A DNA stretch of 64,000 nt from assembly GCF_945859685.1 (NCBI RefSeq), contig NC_079147.1, positions 179,039,174-179,103,173 on the forward strand, read 5' to 3'. The stretch is from Eupeodes corollae (Eukaryota; Arthropoda; Insecta; Diptera; Syrphidae). Each line of letters starts with the position of its first letter. Within the stretch, counting starts at the first letter, position 1. Below are positions 24,315 through 36,625 of this stretch, piece after piece. Made by a program: the position numbers and the translations under genes. The notes beneath the pieces were generated by a model. It ran no database searches and was not told the DNA's origin. It saw only the letters and a program-made list of their open reading frames with translations.

Positions 24315-26086
24315 AAACGACCTACTTACAGCATTGGAAGCAGAGGGTTTCAAGGTGATTGCCTATGCTGACGACGTTGCGATATCCGTATCTGGGAAGC
24401 ACCCCCAAGTTCTCTCGGAACTCCAACAAAATGCCCAAAACAGGCTAACTAAATGAGCTAAGCAATGTGGATTGGACGTCAACCCATACAAAACAGAAAT
24501 AATACTCTTTTCGAGAAGATATAAAATTCCTCAGATTAGCCCACCCAAAATTAGAGGAATACCATTAAGCTTTTCCGACCAAGCTAAATATTTGGGCCTC
24601 ATTTTAGACAACAAACTAAATTGGAAGGCAAATATTGATGAAAGAGTAAAAAAGTCTACTGTAGCGCTTTTTACTTGTAAAAAGTCCATATGATCAAAAT
24701 GGGGCTTCTCCCCAAAAATAACCCACTGGCTATTCATATCGGTAATCAGACCGATACTCATTTATGGAGTTATCGTATGGTGGACCGCACTGGACAAGAT
24801 GGTAAATCTAAATAAGCTCACCAAAGTCCAGCGGTCAGCAGGTATGTGCATCACAGGAGCACTTCGCTCAGCGCTAACCGCAGCACTGGAAGTGCTTTTA
24901 AACCTAACACCACTTGACATCTTCTCCAAAAAGTTGGCTGCCAACTCATGTGTAAGGCTTAGAGCCACCTCTCAATGGACCAGTAACAATACTGGACATA
25001 CTACTATTCTAGACAGTTTTAGATCTATCCCAGATCGCTTAGACTATACCACCCCAAAAATGGTATTCGGTAAAAGCTTCCATGTGTCCATCCCTTCAAG
25101 ATCCTCCTGGGAAGAAGAGAGACCCCTGGAAGACGATGCGATACACTTCTATACTGACGGTTCAAAGAACGATCACGGAGTTGGAAGTGGTATCTTTTCA
25201 GAACAACTGAATCTCAGTCTATCCTATCGACTTCCCATTCAATGCAGTGTATTTCAGGCCGAAGTAATGGCGATTAAAGAAGCACTATCCTGGCTCAAAT
25301 AAAACGTTATATCTTGTAAGGATATACGAATCTTCTCAGACAGCCAAGCCGCTCTTAAATCTCTCGCGTCTGTCTCCACAAACTCTCAAACAATCCACGA
25401 TTGTCGATCATCTCTGAATGAGATGACGGAACAGTTTAACATTCACCTCATTTGGGTGCCGGGCCACAGAGACATTCCGGGAAATTGTAAAGCCGATGAG
25501 CTCGCCAAAAACGGAACACTTCTGCCTCATGTTAGACAAAAACATAACATAGAAACGCCACTTGCTACTTGCAAATATCTTCTCAAGCAATATGCTCTAG
25601 AAACAACAAATGCTAGATGGTCACAAAGTACCACCTGCCTAGCAACCAAGCAAATATGGCCAAGTATTGACTTAAAACGGTAAAAGGCTTGATATCAATG
25701 AGCAGACAAAGTATAAGCTCTACAATTGGAGTAATAACGGGACACTGCCTCATAGGAAGACATGCTCGGGGGCTAGGGGTCTACACAAATGATTTCTGTA
25801 GAAGCTGCATGGACGAGGAGGAAGCGGAAACGGTCCAACACCTTCTATGTACATGTCCAGCACTCTCCATTAGAAGGAATAACTTACTCGATAGTCCCTT
25901 CTTCGATAACACCAGTAAACTGGCAACGATTGACACAAAACGTCTCTCTAACTTTATTAAAAGTACGAAAAGGTTTGTTTAAGTTCATTACTCTACCATG
26001 AGTAACCTTATTAGTGGTATCACAATGGACCCTTGAGGTCTACGTGCGTCAATGACATCTGGACAGCCACTCCAACCTAACCAACC
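24315..26086 (+). mobile_element. 5'-truncated LINE with RT and RNase H domains
   Basis: The insertion is bounded by a perfect 13-bp TSD, TAAACCATTGTGT (24302-24314 and 26087-26099). The plus-strand protein starts inside RT: AYADDVAISVSG near 24363, VNPYKTEIILFSRR, then a thumb region ending LTALEVLLNLTPLD-like wording. RNase H follows with FYTDGSK at about 25150 (catalytic D), FQAEVMAIKEAL (E), IFSDSQAA (D) and WVPGHRDIPGN (H/D). A CRSCMDEEEAETVQHLLCTC knuckle (C-x2-C-x11-H-x3-C) follows at about 25798. The frame is broken by stops at 24454, 24691 and 25300 and a frameshift near 25680, so it is dead but fairly young. The 3' UTR ends CAGCCACTCCAACCTAACC. Domain order fits the I/LOA/R1 assemblage. 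Confidence 0.9.
24472..25980 (+). pseudogene. RT/RNase H polyprotein remnant of the LINE
   Basis: Most of the coding region of the 24315-26086 element remains readable in one frame, with the stop codons noted there and a +1 shift near 25681. The longest open parts are 24799-25302 (thumb plus RNase H start), 25423-25683 (RNase H end) and 25689-25982 (C-terminal knuckle). All four RNase H acidic/His motifs are still visible. The N-terminal endonuclease and fingers/palm A-box are absent through 5' truncation. Confidence 0.85.
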
Positions 26087-26099
26087 TAAACCATTGTGT

Positions 26100-27785
26100 T
26101 TGAAAACAAGCTTATAACAGTTTATAATAATAGTAATTTGCTTACTTCAAAGCTTCTTATTCAAACAAAGAAAAGTATAAAAACAAGATATTCCTTTTAA
26201 TGGTTACTAACTGTTACATGCTTTTGTCTTAAATTTTATTTATATATATTTCACATACAAAGATAGATTTTATTTCATCTGCTATCCTTCAAAAATCCAT
26301 TTCTGCATTCTTTTTAAAAAATATATACATATATAAACTGAATACTACATAAAATAAATATACATCATTAAATAATAATCGGTTTTAATATTTAACTCTT
26401 CAACCTACATTTAAATGCAAAAACCAATAAAATACAAAACCGAAAATCTCCCCCAAAAAGCAAGCCCACACAATCCCAACGTCATTATACACATAAGACT
26501 TTAACCAAACAAAAGTTTTAAACTTTAAAATACTGTATACTAAATCAATTCATAAAGAATTTTTATCCACCAAAACAAACAATAATAATACCACAATAAA
26601 AATAAAAACGTATACTAACGATCCGAAAAAAAAACAACAACAAATTAATATTTTTTCTGTTGGTTTGATGGTGGTCAACTTTATTGGAGAACAAATCTTT
26701 TTCGAATAATCCATCCAAAAAACACACAGCATACACATCGACGACTGACCGTATCGGACCAAAGAGGCCCGAACCACCGCTTATACCTACAAATTCCATG
26801 AAATTAATTAAATAATTCGTGGCTTGTGTTCGGTCACAACTGTTACCATTATTTGTATCTATTTTATACCATCATTTCTATGGGTAGCATCCATGCCACC
26901 ATTCCACCAGGTTGGATTCGTTGCATTCAACTGCACTGTACTATCTCTTATGGCTGCTTTAATGTATAATGTAGCTATCGCTACCCGACCTACCAACTAA
27001 CCAACAAACCGCCTGCCCGGCCCGTATAACACCGTTCAATTTTATGTTTACATAAATAAATCATCCTTGGCCTAAAGTATGTCAATTTTACACCCACATA
27101 GACATAATCCCAATTTTCTATGAAAAACGACGCCCGAAATCAATATTCAAAGCTTCTATCGAAAATCACCGATTAAATAAAAATTCCACAGTACATTTGC
27201 CTCCCTGATGTCGTCGTATATAGTCTTGCATCACTATTATTATACCTACCTACCCTTCTTACCCTTCCTACCTCCCTCATCATAGTTCAATACAAAATGT
27301 ATAGAAGGAGAAAATAGAGTCCTTTTTGGGTTGTTCAAAAATTCAGCACGACATGACAGAGAGTCCTTCGATTCCTCTTCTCCTTTTCATTGCGATTCCG
27401 CACATAAGTATGCAATTTGTGTGATGTTATTGTTGTTGTTATACTGCTGCTCATATATTGTGCTCTATGAGGTTGATTCTCGGGTTTTTTTTTGTTTGGT
27501 TTGAGTTTGGGTTTAAGTGAGTGAGTGATGGTGATGGTGATAATAATTATACCCCACAGTCAATGGTAAATGTATTACGATAACCTACCCCTGGAGAAAA
27601 TGAAAAGATTGGGTCAACTCTCTGACGACGACGAACTTCCGACCACCGACCGACGATATATGTACCTACATACCTACTAAACCAACAGTCTAACTTACTA
27701 AACTGACTATGATGACGGTGATAAACAGTGGGATATTTGAGATGGAAAAATTAACCAAAAAGTTTTTTTTGAATGATCATATTTA
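26100..27785. other. AT-rich non-coding stretch
   Basis: No supported gene. Two overlapping minus-strand ORFs near 26550-26799 are phenylalanine-rich and look like chance products of A/T runs. GATGGTGATGGTGATAA simple sequence lies near 27527. Confidence 0.5.
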
Positions 27786-28330
27786 TTAGGGTATTGAAAG
27801 AAAGGGATTAGGAACTGTCGAAGAACTATTAGCTTATTTAGTCATTTCTATCAATTATTTTGTTTGTCAATTTTAGATCGATTTATGGTTCAAATCAATC
27901 TATCTGTCAGATGTCGTATTTTATTTTTAAAACATACAATCAAAAATGTCTACGTGTTTTGACTTTACATAAGATGTAAAATAAGTTTTATGCTAAAAAC
28001 TGTTTTTCAATACTAACCTTTACTTAGGTATTAAGACAAAGGGATTAAGAACTGTCAAATGACTTCCAGCTCATTCAGTAATTGCTGTCAATTGTTTATT
28101 TTTCAATTGTATATCAATTTTTGGTTCAATTCAATTCATCTTCCAGTTGATGTATGCCAATTTTAAAACTGAAATCAAAAATGTCCACATTAAAACGTCA
28201 AAAAGGATGTCAAAAATGTTCATTCAGTCATTGCTGTCAATTTTTTTTTTAATTTTAGATCAATTTATTGTTTAAATCCACAATCCATCTGTTTGCTATC
28301 AATTTTAAAATGTTAAATGTTTTGACGTTA
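27786..28330. repeat. three diverged tandem units of about 200-235 bp
   Basis: Unit 1 (from about 27788) carries AAAGGGATTAGGAACTGTCG, TTTGTCAATTTTAGATCGAT and AATCAAAAATGTC. Unit 2 (from about 28025) carries AAAGGGATTAAGAACTGTCA and GAAATCAAAAATGTCCAC. Unit 3 (from about 28215) is a partial copy with CATTCAGTCATTGCTGTCAA and TTTTAGATCAATTTATTG. Divergence is substantial, so this is an old duplication. Confidence 0.75.
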
Positions 28331-29188
28331 AATAAGTAAGACGTCAAAAATAATTGTGTACTAAAATCTAATGCCTGTTTTAATAACCGTCTAACAGTAG
28401 TCTAACAAAAAGATATAAGCTCTGGCAGACGGCATTGCCATGCTAATTGTAATTTTGTAAATTTATAAATATGTTAAGAAAAAATGAAAACAAAATAAAA
28501 TCTAATCTTTTCTAATTTATGAGTTTCAACACAAAACACTTGATTAAAATAAATTTAAACCCTGGTAAATCTAGCTTAATCGATGGTTTAACTAATTTTA
28601 TTCATTCGTGATTACCTGACCTACTGAATTTCAACAGGAATTTAAGCAAGCGATTAGGAATTCTATAATTTGTAAATGTTTAGAAGTTAATTAAATAAAA
28701 TCAAAAAGAAACATAAAAATGGCAGCGTTCAACACAAAATTATAATATTATAATAATTTAGAATTGTTTCGTGATAATAAATCGGTTCAAAATTTTCCCT
28801 TTTTTAAAATTTCCTCGGTGTAAGTCAACTAAAGTAAAGTTGTAAGGCTTCTGACTGAATTTCAAGTACATAGTTGATTATCTACTTTGGCATTCTTGGA
28901 ACCTGAACACTGACTTTATCTAAACTATTAACTCATTTTATTTAAAGACATGAAAAATGCTGTTAAAAACGTCAAGTTAAAATTTTGTCTTTTGTGCGAA
29001 GCATTAATTTTGATGAATTAATGCTCAAATGAATAAATAAAAACTCGGTTTGAGGATCAAGATTTAAAAACCGCCATTTCGTGAATTTAACTTAAAATAT
29101 TCTTAAGATAAAATCGTTCTTGGACTTTAGACAATTTAGTGAAACAATTTGCAGATTCAGTTTCATTTTGATTTCTTTGATTGAACTG
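28331..29188. other. AT-rich non-coding stretch with a small hairpin
   Basis: Nothing coding is recognised. A perfect 10-bp inverted repeat AGCATTAATT/AATTAATGCT with a 6-base loop lies at 29000-29025. The last eight bases (29181-29188) are the left TSD of the hAT-type element. Confidence 0.5.
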
Positions 29189-29783
29189 CAGAGTTGGTAA
29201 AATATAACAAAAAATCAATAACAATAACTTGTAAATGAAATATCCATACACTTTTTTCAATTACTTTTAAATGTAATTGATTAATTCTATTTGCCAATTA
29301 CATGTATTTAAAAAGCGTCAATTACTTGTAATGTAATTAGATAAATGTAATTGACAACAAAAGTAATTATCAAAAAAGCAGTAATTATTAGTTTTTTATT
29401 CTTTAATCACTACACAAAAATGTAAATACAAATTATTTTCTTTAATTGCATATTACTGTATATAACTTAAATAATTTTCGTAAATGTTTTGTTCTTTTAT
29501 GTGCGCTGCTTTATGAATTAATTACTGTATATTCAATCAATTACTTTTACTATAATTTAAAAGTGCTTTCCTTAAAGATCTTGAAATTAACAAACTTTTT
29601 ACAATTCTCAATTACATTTAATAAGTAGATGCTTTACTTCAATTGAAAGTAATTAAAATGTATATTTTTTAACTTACAATTAAGTGTAATTATAATTAAA
29701 ACAAATCAATTACTAATTATGTAGTTGTAACTGAAATGAAAGTGAAATTAATTACGAAAAATAATCATTATTTCCCAACTCTG
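29189..29783. mobile_element. hAT-type MITE, 595 bp
   Basis: The ends are inverted: CAGAGTTGGTAAA at the left and, on the opposite strand, CAGAGTTGGGAAA at the right. CAGAGTTGG is typical of hAT termini. The flanks TTGAACTG (29181-29188) and TTTAACTG (29784-29791) form an 8-bp TSD with one mismatch, the length hAT transposases make. The interior has no transposase; it is filled with TAATTAC/GTAATTA words. A related internal fragment lies at 54341-54436. It is non-autonomous. Confidence 0.85.
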
Positions 29784-29791
29784 TTTAACTG

Positions 29792-30190
29792 AAACTCAAC
29801 TAAATTTTGATTAAATGACTGACGTTTTCGAATCGAAATGAACTTTGAATCTTATTTAAATGAAATACGCAAAAGATTGTGATTTATAAAGCATTGATTT
29901 GTAAATCAAAATTTTTGGTTTCAAACGGCCGCCTAATTGGACAATGTCTTATGAATTGTATTGTGGAAAATCCGTGAATATAATTTGAACCCAGCATGGA
30001 CTTTAAATCATGTTTGAACTTCAATTAATCCACTGAGATTGAGGTGTTCAATTTTGAAGACCAAATTATTAAGAGATTTAGGCTGTTTTAAACTGACTAA
30101 GGAAAGACAACATACCATAAAACAAAAAAGACCCTATTTTGGGCTAAGTTTTGCGGGCAACATTTGTGGTTCAATAATTGATTCGTTATT
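29792..30190. other. non-coding spacer between two MITEs
   Basis: AT-rich, no coding sequence or repeat recognised. A short minus-strand ORF at 30097-30282 runs into the next MITE and is spurious. Confidence 0.5.
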
Positions 30191-30193
30191 TTA

Positions 30194-30581
30194 GTGATCC
30201 TGAAGCACAAACACACTTCAGCTTTGGCTTCGTCTGCGTTACGATAGGCCTGCTTCGAGGTTGCTTTGAATGACGTTTCCATTATGACGTTTCTAAAATG
30301 ACAATTTTGTCAATAGCAGCTGTTATTTTTTCTCAAAAGTTTGTTTTGCTTTTCTTGTGACGTAACACAGCTGTTGAGCTGTCAGACAAAGTAAATGTTC
30401 AGCAAATTTGAACAAGAGCTTCCGTTTGGAGTCACATTACGTGACATTACGTTCTTTCGTTACGATTGTCAAACGTAACGTGAGGTCAAAGCTTCATTGT
30501 GATAGAATTCATTGAATTGATATTGCTGAACTCGTAAACGTCAGGCGAAGCCGAAGCTGAAGCGTGTTTGTGTTTCAGCCA
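30194..30581 (-). mobile_element. Harbinger-type MITE, copy A (388 bp)
   Basis: Terminal inverted repeats of about 35 bp. The left reads CTGAAGCACAAACACACTTC followed by AGCTTTGGCTTC. The right reads GAAGCCGAAGCTGAAGCGTG followed by TTTGTGTTTCAGCCA. It is flanked by TTA on both sides (30191-30193 and 30582-30584), the 3-bp TWA target typical of PIF/Harbinger. The interior is in the opposite orientation to copy B at 45131-45435: both share GCGTTACG/CGTAACGC, TTGCTTTGAATGACGTTT-like sequence, and TGTCAGACAAAG. No transposase. Confidence 0.85.
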
Positions 30582-30584
30582 TTA

Positions 30585-33500
30585 TTGATTTGCGTCAACT
30601 TCGGCTGAATCTGACTCAACCGACCATATATAGTGATTTTAGTAGCTTGGCCAAAGGTCAAATATTTAAACCACGATTTTAAAGTTTATTGATAAAGTAA
30701 ATTATTTTATTTTTTTTATTGTTTGTCCAACAATTTTCATCAAAAAAATTACTGTACGTTTCGCATACGGGGTGTACTTAGATGGAATGCCTTCAGAGGC
30801 TAAAAAAAGGAAAGGACCTAACTTTGTACTCGCCATCGGGAAACTCCGGGGCTATACTGATATAACCGAAACTTGGGTGTTTGTCGTCGGTCGGTTGGTC
30901 AGTCGGTCGTAGATAGTAGTACTCTTGTGTGGTGACAAGAGTGTTGAAAAAAAATGCAGAAAACATGATTTATTATTCTGTTTTTGCGTTTTTGTGTGTT
31001 GCTCATTCTTTTGGGGGTTTTCCCATTTTTTTCTCACTATACACAAACGACAACGACAAACGCGTACTTTTCTTTATACTGCCTCGGTCTCCATCGCCAT
31101 CGTCATCACCATCATCATTTACACGCACTACTGCTCCTTACGTCCTAGTTCCCGTTTTTCACTACACAAAGTTATATATTAAAAGTTGTTGACCTTTTGC
31201 AGCAAAAATTGTCTCCGTATACTCTAGTACTCGCTGCTGTCAGACTTATTATTCTTGCAAAAAGATTACTTTACATAAAAGATAGCTTACAAATTAAGTT
31301 TTTTTTTTCCACTCGATTTTCCAGTCCCTTTTTTATTTGTTGCTTTATATCTTAAGCTTTCGTCATTTGTTTTCATATTTCGTACGCCCTTCACCCATTG
31401 AGCCTATATAGTATATATTATGTTGTCGTAATCGTCGTGGTTGTTGTTGCTTGTGTCGCTGTCGTCGTAGTTTGTCTTTGACGTTCAACAACGTCAACTT
31501 GACAGTTCTAGCTCATTAAACTAATGGCTTTCAATGGTTTAGGTTTTGGATGAAAAGCTGTGCCCTATGCTATTCGCAAGTATGTATATTGTGTTGTGTT
31601 GTGTTACGTTGTGTATATGAATGCGAATATAAGTTACGCGTTGTTCCCACTTCTGAAGTTTCTTCTTCTTCTTTTTCATTTTCTTTTTGGTGTTCTTGTG
31701 TTTACTGTTGTTGTTATTATTGTTGCTTTTGAATATATAGTGTAGATGTGGACTCATTTTGTGTGTTGTAAGGTTTGCGCGTACTTCCTGTTCTTGGGGG
31801 TATTTACTGCTATTTTATGTATGTTAAATGGGCAGTGAAATGTCACCGCGTATAGTTGACATTTGATGACGATGACGACAGTACTGCTACGTTACATTCA
31901 CGTTCATGTTACACATTTTATATTATATTTGTTATGGAGGGCGGAGCGGATATCTCTTTGGTATTATTTTGATGAGTTTATTTAATACCGATCAGGTACA
32001 CGATAGGAATATACATCAAGTCAATTCAAGGTATGCTCGGTATAATTTTATTGAGTCGTTTAAATTGGTGTCATTAAGAATGGGTATATGAATTATTTAG
32101 AGTTTGTCATATTGTATATCTAAGTATTGTGGCTTATTCTAAAAATGTATAGAAAAGAGATGTGAATGGTTTTTGTTTTTATAGGCGGACATAAGAAGGA
32201 GGGCCCGATAGTAAAAGCTTTTACAACAATATCTTAAACGTAGAGGCACACAATATGCCCAAAGTAAAAACATAAACAAAGGTTAGTTAAAAAGAAAGAA
32301 AATAAAAATAAAAACAAACAAATAGCTTTCTAGGGACTTTGAGCTGAAAATACCATTAAGGACTTGTCTTTCGTTTTTCTCTTTATCTATCAATCTATAT
32401 ATCTCTCAATCCATCTATGTGTCTCTAGATAGGTAGGTATATAAATTTTTGTGAAATTCGACATCAGTTTGGCACCCATCAGGATTGAACTTTTTCTTTT
32501 GCGAAAAAAAAAAATAAAAACAAATAGAACAAAAAATACTCAACTGGGAATATTGATGAATTGTGTATATAGTTTTTACCACACAGAAAGCCTTAACACT
32601 TAATGGCTTAAAAGATTTATTCATTTTATAACACTATGCTCGTAAAAATAAATTGGAGGTTAGTCGACAGTCAATATTTTGTAGACTGTAAGTTTTTATA
32701 TATATATTTATGTAGACAAGAATTAAATTACATCTCGTAAATACAATTTACGACAAAATCATAAGAAAAGACAAATCTTTTAAGGAAGGTATAATAATAA
32801 GATAGATTTTCTAGGAATTGCTTTTTAAAGAGGATCTCATTAAAAGTCGTAAATGTATTTATTGTTAGAAATTTAACGAAACACAAAGCAACAAAAAAAT
32901 GTGTAACTCATTTTATTGGAATTTAGGCACTGGAAGGTACTTTATAAAGTAAGACAATGTTTTGATAGTAAGTTTGTTGGTATTTATTTAACAGTTTATC
33001 AACAAATTATAACAAACTTCAATGGAACTTTTAAAGTTATACGCTTAAATAGTGATTTTTACATACATATATGTACATATATACATATACATTGAAGACA
33101 AAGAAAATGACTTAAAATGATTTTGGTTTAAAATTTAGTAAGCTCTACTAGCGACAGCAAAATATCTAACCTTTACTATCGAACAATAGCACCAAGGCTT
33201 TTCCACCAGTGAAAAAAAAATTACTGTTAACCACCTTAAAACAGACCTAGAATTCTTTACAAATAAGAGGTGATCCCAGATTATACTATCCATAGTATGG
33301 AACGGGAACCCCATTGAAACTATCATATCTAGCTTATTGCCTAGAAGTTATCCTAAATGAAGAGCTGAACTGTTGCACAAATACACTAGAGAGATCTTAA
33401 AAGGTTCAGATAGCATTCTACTCGTGGAATACGTTCTACAGAAAAATTTGGATGTACCCGGCAATTATCAGACCATTACTCACTTATTGTACCATGTCAA

Positions 33501-33610
33501 AAACCCTCACAAGGGCAAAGAATGTGGCATGTGTATGTATTACAAGAGCAATGAGGACCACTCCTACCGCAGGAATTTAAGCAATACTCAACCTTTTACC
33601 TCTGGGCCTA
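30585..33610. other. non-coding with simple sequence and chance ORFs
   Basis: This holds pyrimidine-rich stretches (30960-31190 and 31640-31740) that keep plus-strand frames open by chance, and TACATA microsatellite at 33060-33092. An unmatched 122-codon plus-strand ORF (33373-33741) overlaps the mariner end. Its first part contains KGKECGMCMYYKSNEDHSYR, which may be transposon debris. No host exon is supported. Confidence 0.4.
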
Positions 33611-34425
33611 CAAACGAGGTGTGTTCAAAAAGTACCCGGAATTTTCGTTTTTTTCAAAAAATATTTATTTATTCGTTAACATCAATGTGGTCCCCTGACA
33701 CTTATACCAGCGTTTTTTTCCAATCTTCGAAGCACTGTTGATATTCACTTTATGATATGTGCTTGTGCAATCTCAGCGATTCGGCCTTTATTTCTTTGAT
33801 CGAACAAAAACACCGTCATTTCATAGTTCTCTTCAACTTTGGAAACAGGAGCCATATCTAGTGAATATGAAGGTTGGGGCATGACAACGGTATTGTTTTT
33901 GGCCAACAAATTACGAACAAGCAACGACGAGTGAGCAGGTGCGGTATCGTGGTGCAAAAGGCATGAATTGTTTTTCTATAAATCTGAACGTTTTTTTTTT
34001 CGGATTGCTCAACGCCAAAGTCGCATAACTTCAAGGTAATACTCCTTATTAACCGTACGACCTTGTGGTAAGATCTCTTGATGCACTATGCCATTATAAT
34101 CGAAGAAAACAGTAAGCAAAACCTTCACATTTGATCGAACTTATGTGCTTTTTTCGTTGGTGACGTTGGATGCTTCCAGGTGAAAGATTGTGCTTTGGTT
34201 TCGATATCATAACCATACACTCATGTTTCTTCACCAGTTATGACCCTTTCAAGCAAACTTAGATCATCGTTGACGTAATTTAGCAGCTCTTGAGCGATTT
34301 TCATGCCACGCACAGATTCTTCAATAAACAGTGTAAGCACCGACTACATGATACCATCAAAAATCCTTCTAACACCATCTTTCCTGATTGGAACTATTGG
34401 TTGGACAACTTTCCAATGAGTCGTT
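33611..34425 (-). mobile_element. broken mariner transposon
   Basis: The minus-strand reading has mariner transposase landmarks in order: KIAQELLNYVNDDLSLLERV, ITGEETWVYGYDIETKAQS near 34190-34240 (the catalytic TGDE block, here E for D), QGRTVNKEYYLEVMRLW-like wording near 34030-34070, and HHDTAPAHSSLLVRNLLAK near 33920-33955 (second catalytic D kept). YSLDMAP then follows, but the segment that should carry the third aspartate is deleted. The right terminus on this strand reads CCGGGTACTTTTTGAACACA, a mariner-type TIR, and TA at 33609-33610 may be half the target duplication. The 5' part is missing. Frameshifts and stops throughout. Confidence 0.85.
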
Positions 34426-34439
34426 AATATCTATATTTA

Positions 34440-35328
34440 CTTACTTAAGGTGGCGCTACAGTCCTGTGTGAACTAGGGCCTAACCCAACAAACTTCTCCA
34501 TCTAGCTCATTCCCTAGCTAGATGTCTCCAGTTTCGCGCTCCAAGTTGGGCGAGGTCACCTTCCACTTGTGCGCGCCACCTGATCCGCGATCTTCCTCTA
34601 CTGCGCATTGGTTTCCATGCAGTCTACGTCATCTACTTGACCCAGCCATCTTAGTCGTTGGACTTTTACCCTTCTGGCTAAGTCTACGTCGCTGTAAAAC
34701 CCGTACAGCTCGTCGTTCGATCGTAGATCACACGAAGAACTTTTCTCTCGAAGCGACCCAAGGTGCTTTCATCCGCTTTTGTCATAGTCCGTGCTTCTGC
34801 TCCATATATAGCAGGACGGGGATGATGAGGGTCTTATATAGCGACATTATTGGTCCATCGAGCGAGGGCTTTGCTTCTCAATTATTTTTTAGCCCAGCGA
34901 AAAGAGTGATTCTTCGTTTGATCTCAGTGCTGCTGTTGTTTTCTGTGTTAATAGCGGAGCCTAGGTAGACGAAATCCTTAACAACCTCAAAGTTACGTCT
35001 GTCGATGGTGACGTTTTGACCGAGACGTTGGTGTTGTAAATCCTTTCTTGACGACAGCATGTACTTTGTTTTGCCCTCATTATGCTTTCAAGTACGATGT
35101 TAAAAAAAAATCGTATGACAGCGCATCACCTTGTCTAAAACCTTTTTGACATCGAGAGATTCTGTTAAGTTGTTTCCAACCTTTATGGAGGAGCGTGAAT
35201 TCTTAATGGTCATCCTGCACAAATAAGGTGCTGGCATATGCGGCCTTGAAATCGATGAAATGATCGTGGATGTCGATTTGGTGTTCTTGGGTTTTTTCCA
35301 GGATCTGCCGTAATGTGAATATTTGATC
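34440..35328 (-). mobile_element. 5'-truncated RTE-like LINE copy with 14-bp TSD
   Basis: Flanked by a perfect 14-bp duplication, AATATCTATATTTA (34426-34439 and 35329-35342). The 3' end on the minus strand is GGACTGTAGCGCCACCTTAA followed by GTAAGTA, like the intact element at 36626. It encodes the C-terminal part (DFVYLGSAINTENNSSTEIK near 34930), then loses about 190 bp spanning the YADD box near 35090, and ends upstream in QIFTLRQILEKTQEH. The copy is dead. Confidence 0.9.
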
Positions 35329-35342
35329 AATATCTATATTTA

Positions 35343-36126
35343 TTGACTGAATTTTGGCTCGTAAACTTATGCTGGAGTAGGAGCAGGTTTCTTCCCTGAG
35401 CCACTCAATCTTACCTACTCGTTCAGAGTCCCCAATCAAAGCAAAGTCTTTTAAGCCGGGGTATTGGCAGTGACTGCCACAACAATCAAATCGAAACTTG
35501 TACATTACTATCGCAAAGAGCTTATGATCAATGCACCTGAAAACGAGAGAGCTCATATGCAGACGAGGATTAGTTACAATTACTGAACCAAACCAGTATA
35601 GACACCCAATCTATTGAATTAAAAGCCATCATTGGTAATAAGATAATTTAAAACAAAGTGAAGACAAACAATCTTTATGACTATTTGTAAACATTTAGAC
35701 AAACAATTTGTATGACTATTTGTGAACATTTAAACAGGTAAAAAACTGCGTCTTACCACCGACAACATGTGCTTTGAATTCTAAGATGAGCAAGAATAAG
35801 GAGACACATCCCACTTTTAATGCCACTGCTCACCACTATGCCACACTAGTGACAATTTCTTAGACGGAAATTTCTTCGATAATCTTGAAGAACTCAACGA
35901 ATTTCAAGAAGTAGCATTCTAGATTGCATCAAATCTATAAATATCATAGGTTTAATCACTTACTGATATTTAAACATTACCTAGGTTACGCATGTCCACA
36001 GCTTCTCATTCCAGCATTGAACGCTTTAATTCTATTTTGACAGCATAAAAATTAACGAAAACAAGCAAGTTCAGGGGAACAAATCGGTGAACAATAATTG
36101 AGGTTTGTTTTTCGTTCAGTTTATGT
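35343..36126. other. unrecognised sequence right of the truncated LINE
   Basis: On the minus strand an open frame from 35556 (MSSLVFRCIDHKLFAIVMYK...) runs to the LINE junction. If the LINE and one TSD copy are removed, the frame continues into the mariner side (…INIDI|NDSLE…). I do not recognise it. The rest is non-coding and includes a 35-bp tandem duplication. Confidence 0.35.
35662..35731. repeat. 35-bp tandem duplication
   Basis: AGACAAACAATCTTTATGAC and the following 15 bases are repeated once immediately (unit 2 from 35697) with three differences. Confidence 0.9.
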
Positions 36127-36616
36127 TTTTTTTATAATTTACAGACACTCAAGGGGTTATTAGTACCCTTTATATGTTTATATTTAAACACAGTGCGAGG
36201 ATTAGAAAAACAGGGAAGGATTTAAGAGGAGATACCGCTCTTAAAGTTCTGAAAATCAAAATTGGAGGGATAAACAGAGTTGGCCAAAGAATTCCACATT
36301 CTCGATGTGCGATTTAAGAAAGAATCTCTATACTTGACAGAACGCTCGAAATTGAGCTCAAGGGTAAACTGATGAGCATTCTTGAAATGGCGAGTATTAC
36401 GGCTGAATTGTTTGAGGGGTAGAATGCAACTGGCTAACTCGACAGAACATTGTTTGTAAAAATATCGATAAAGCAACGAAAGGCATAAAACATCGCAGCG
36501 GTCTTCTAGCGATGTAAATGTTTCAATTTTTGTTAACCCTTTTTTGAATTCTAACCAAAAGTTTGAACTGGTTTTAGGGGCATCTGCCCAGATATGCTAA
36601 TTATATACAAGCTTTC
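36127..36616 (-). mobile_element. 3' part of an older LINE interrupted by the RTE-like element
   Basis: The minus strand encodes the C-terminal end of a LINE RT protein: HIWADAPKTSSNF at the junction, then LYRYFYKQCSVELASC, and RTSRMWNSLANSVYPSNFDF near 36270-36310. This is the classic NRTxRxWNSLPxSVFPxxYD tail of jockey/CR1-group elements. A 3' UTR follows, ending ACTCAAGGGG...TTATAAAAAAAA-like on the minus strand near 36127. Its upstream half lies beyond the inserted element at 40118-40255. Confidence 0.85.
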
Positions 36617-36625
36617 GACGAATGA

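Noticed and set aside
30925..31757. Overlapping plus- and minus-strand ORFs of 60-87 codons
   Set aside because: Same artefact of pyrimidine- and purine-rich simple sequence. No homologous motif.
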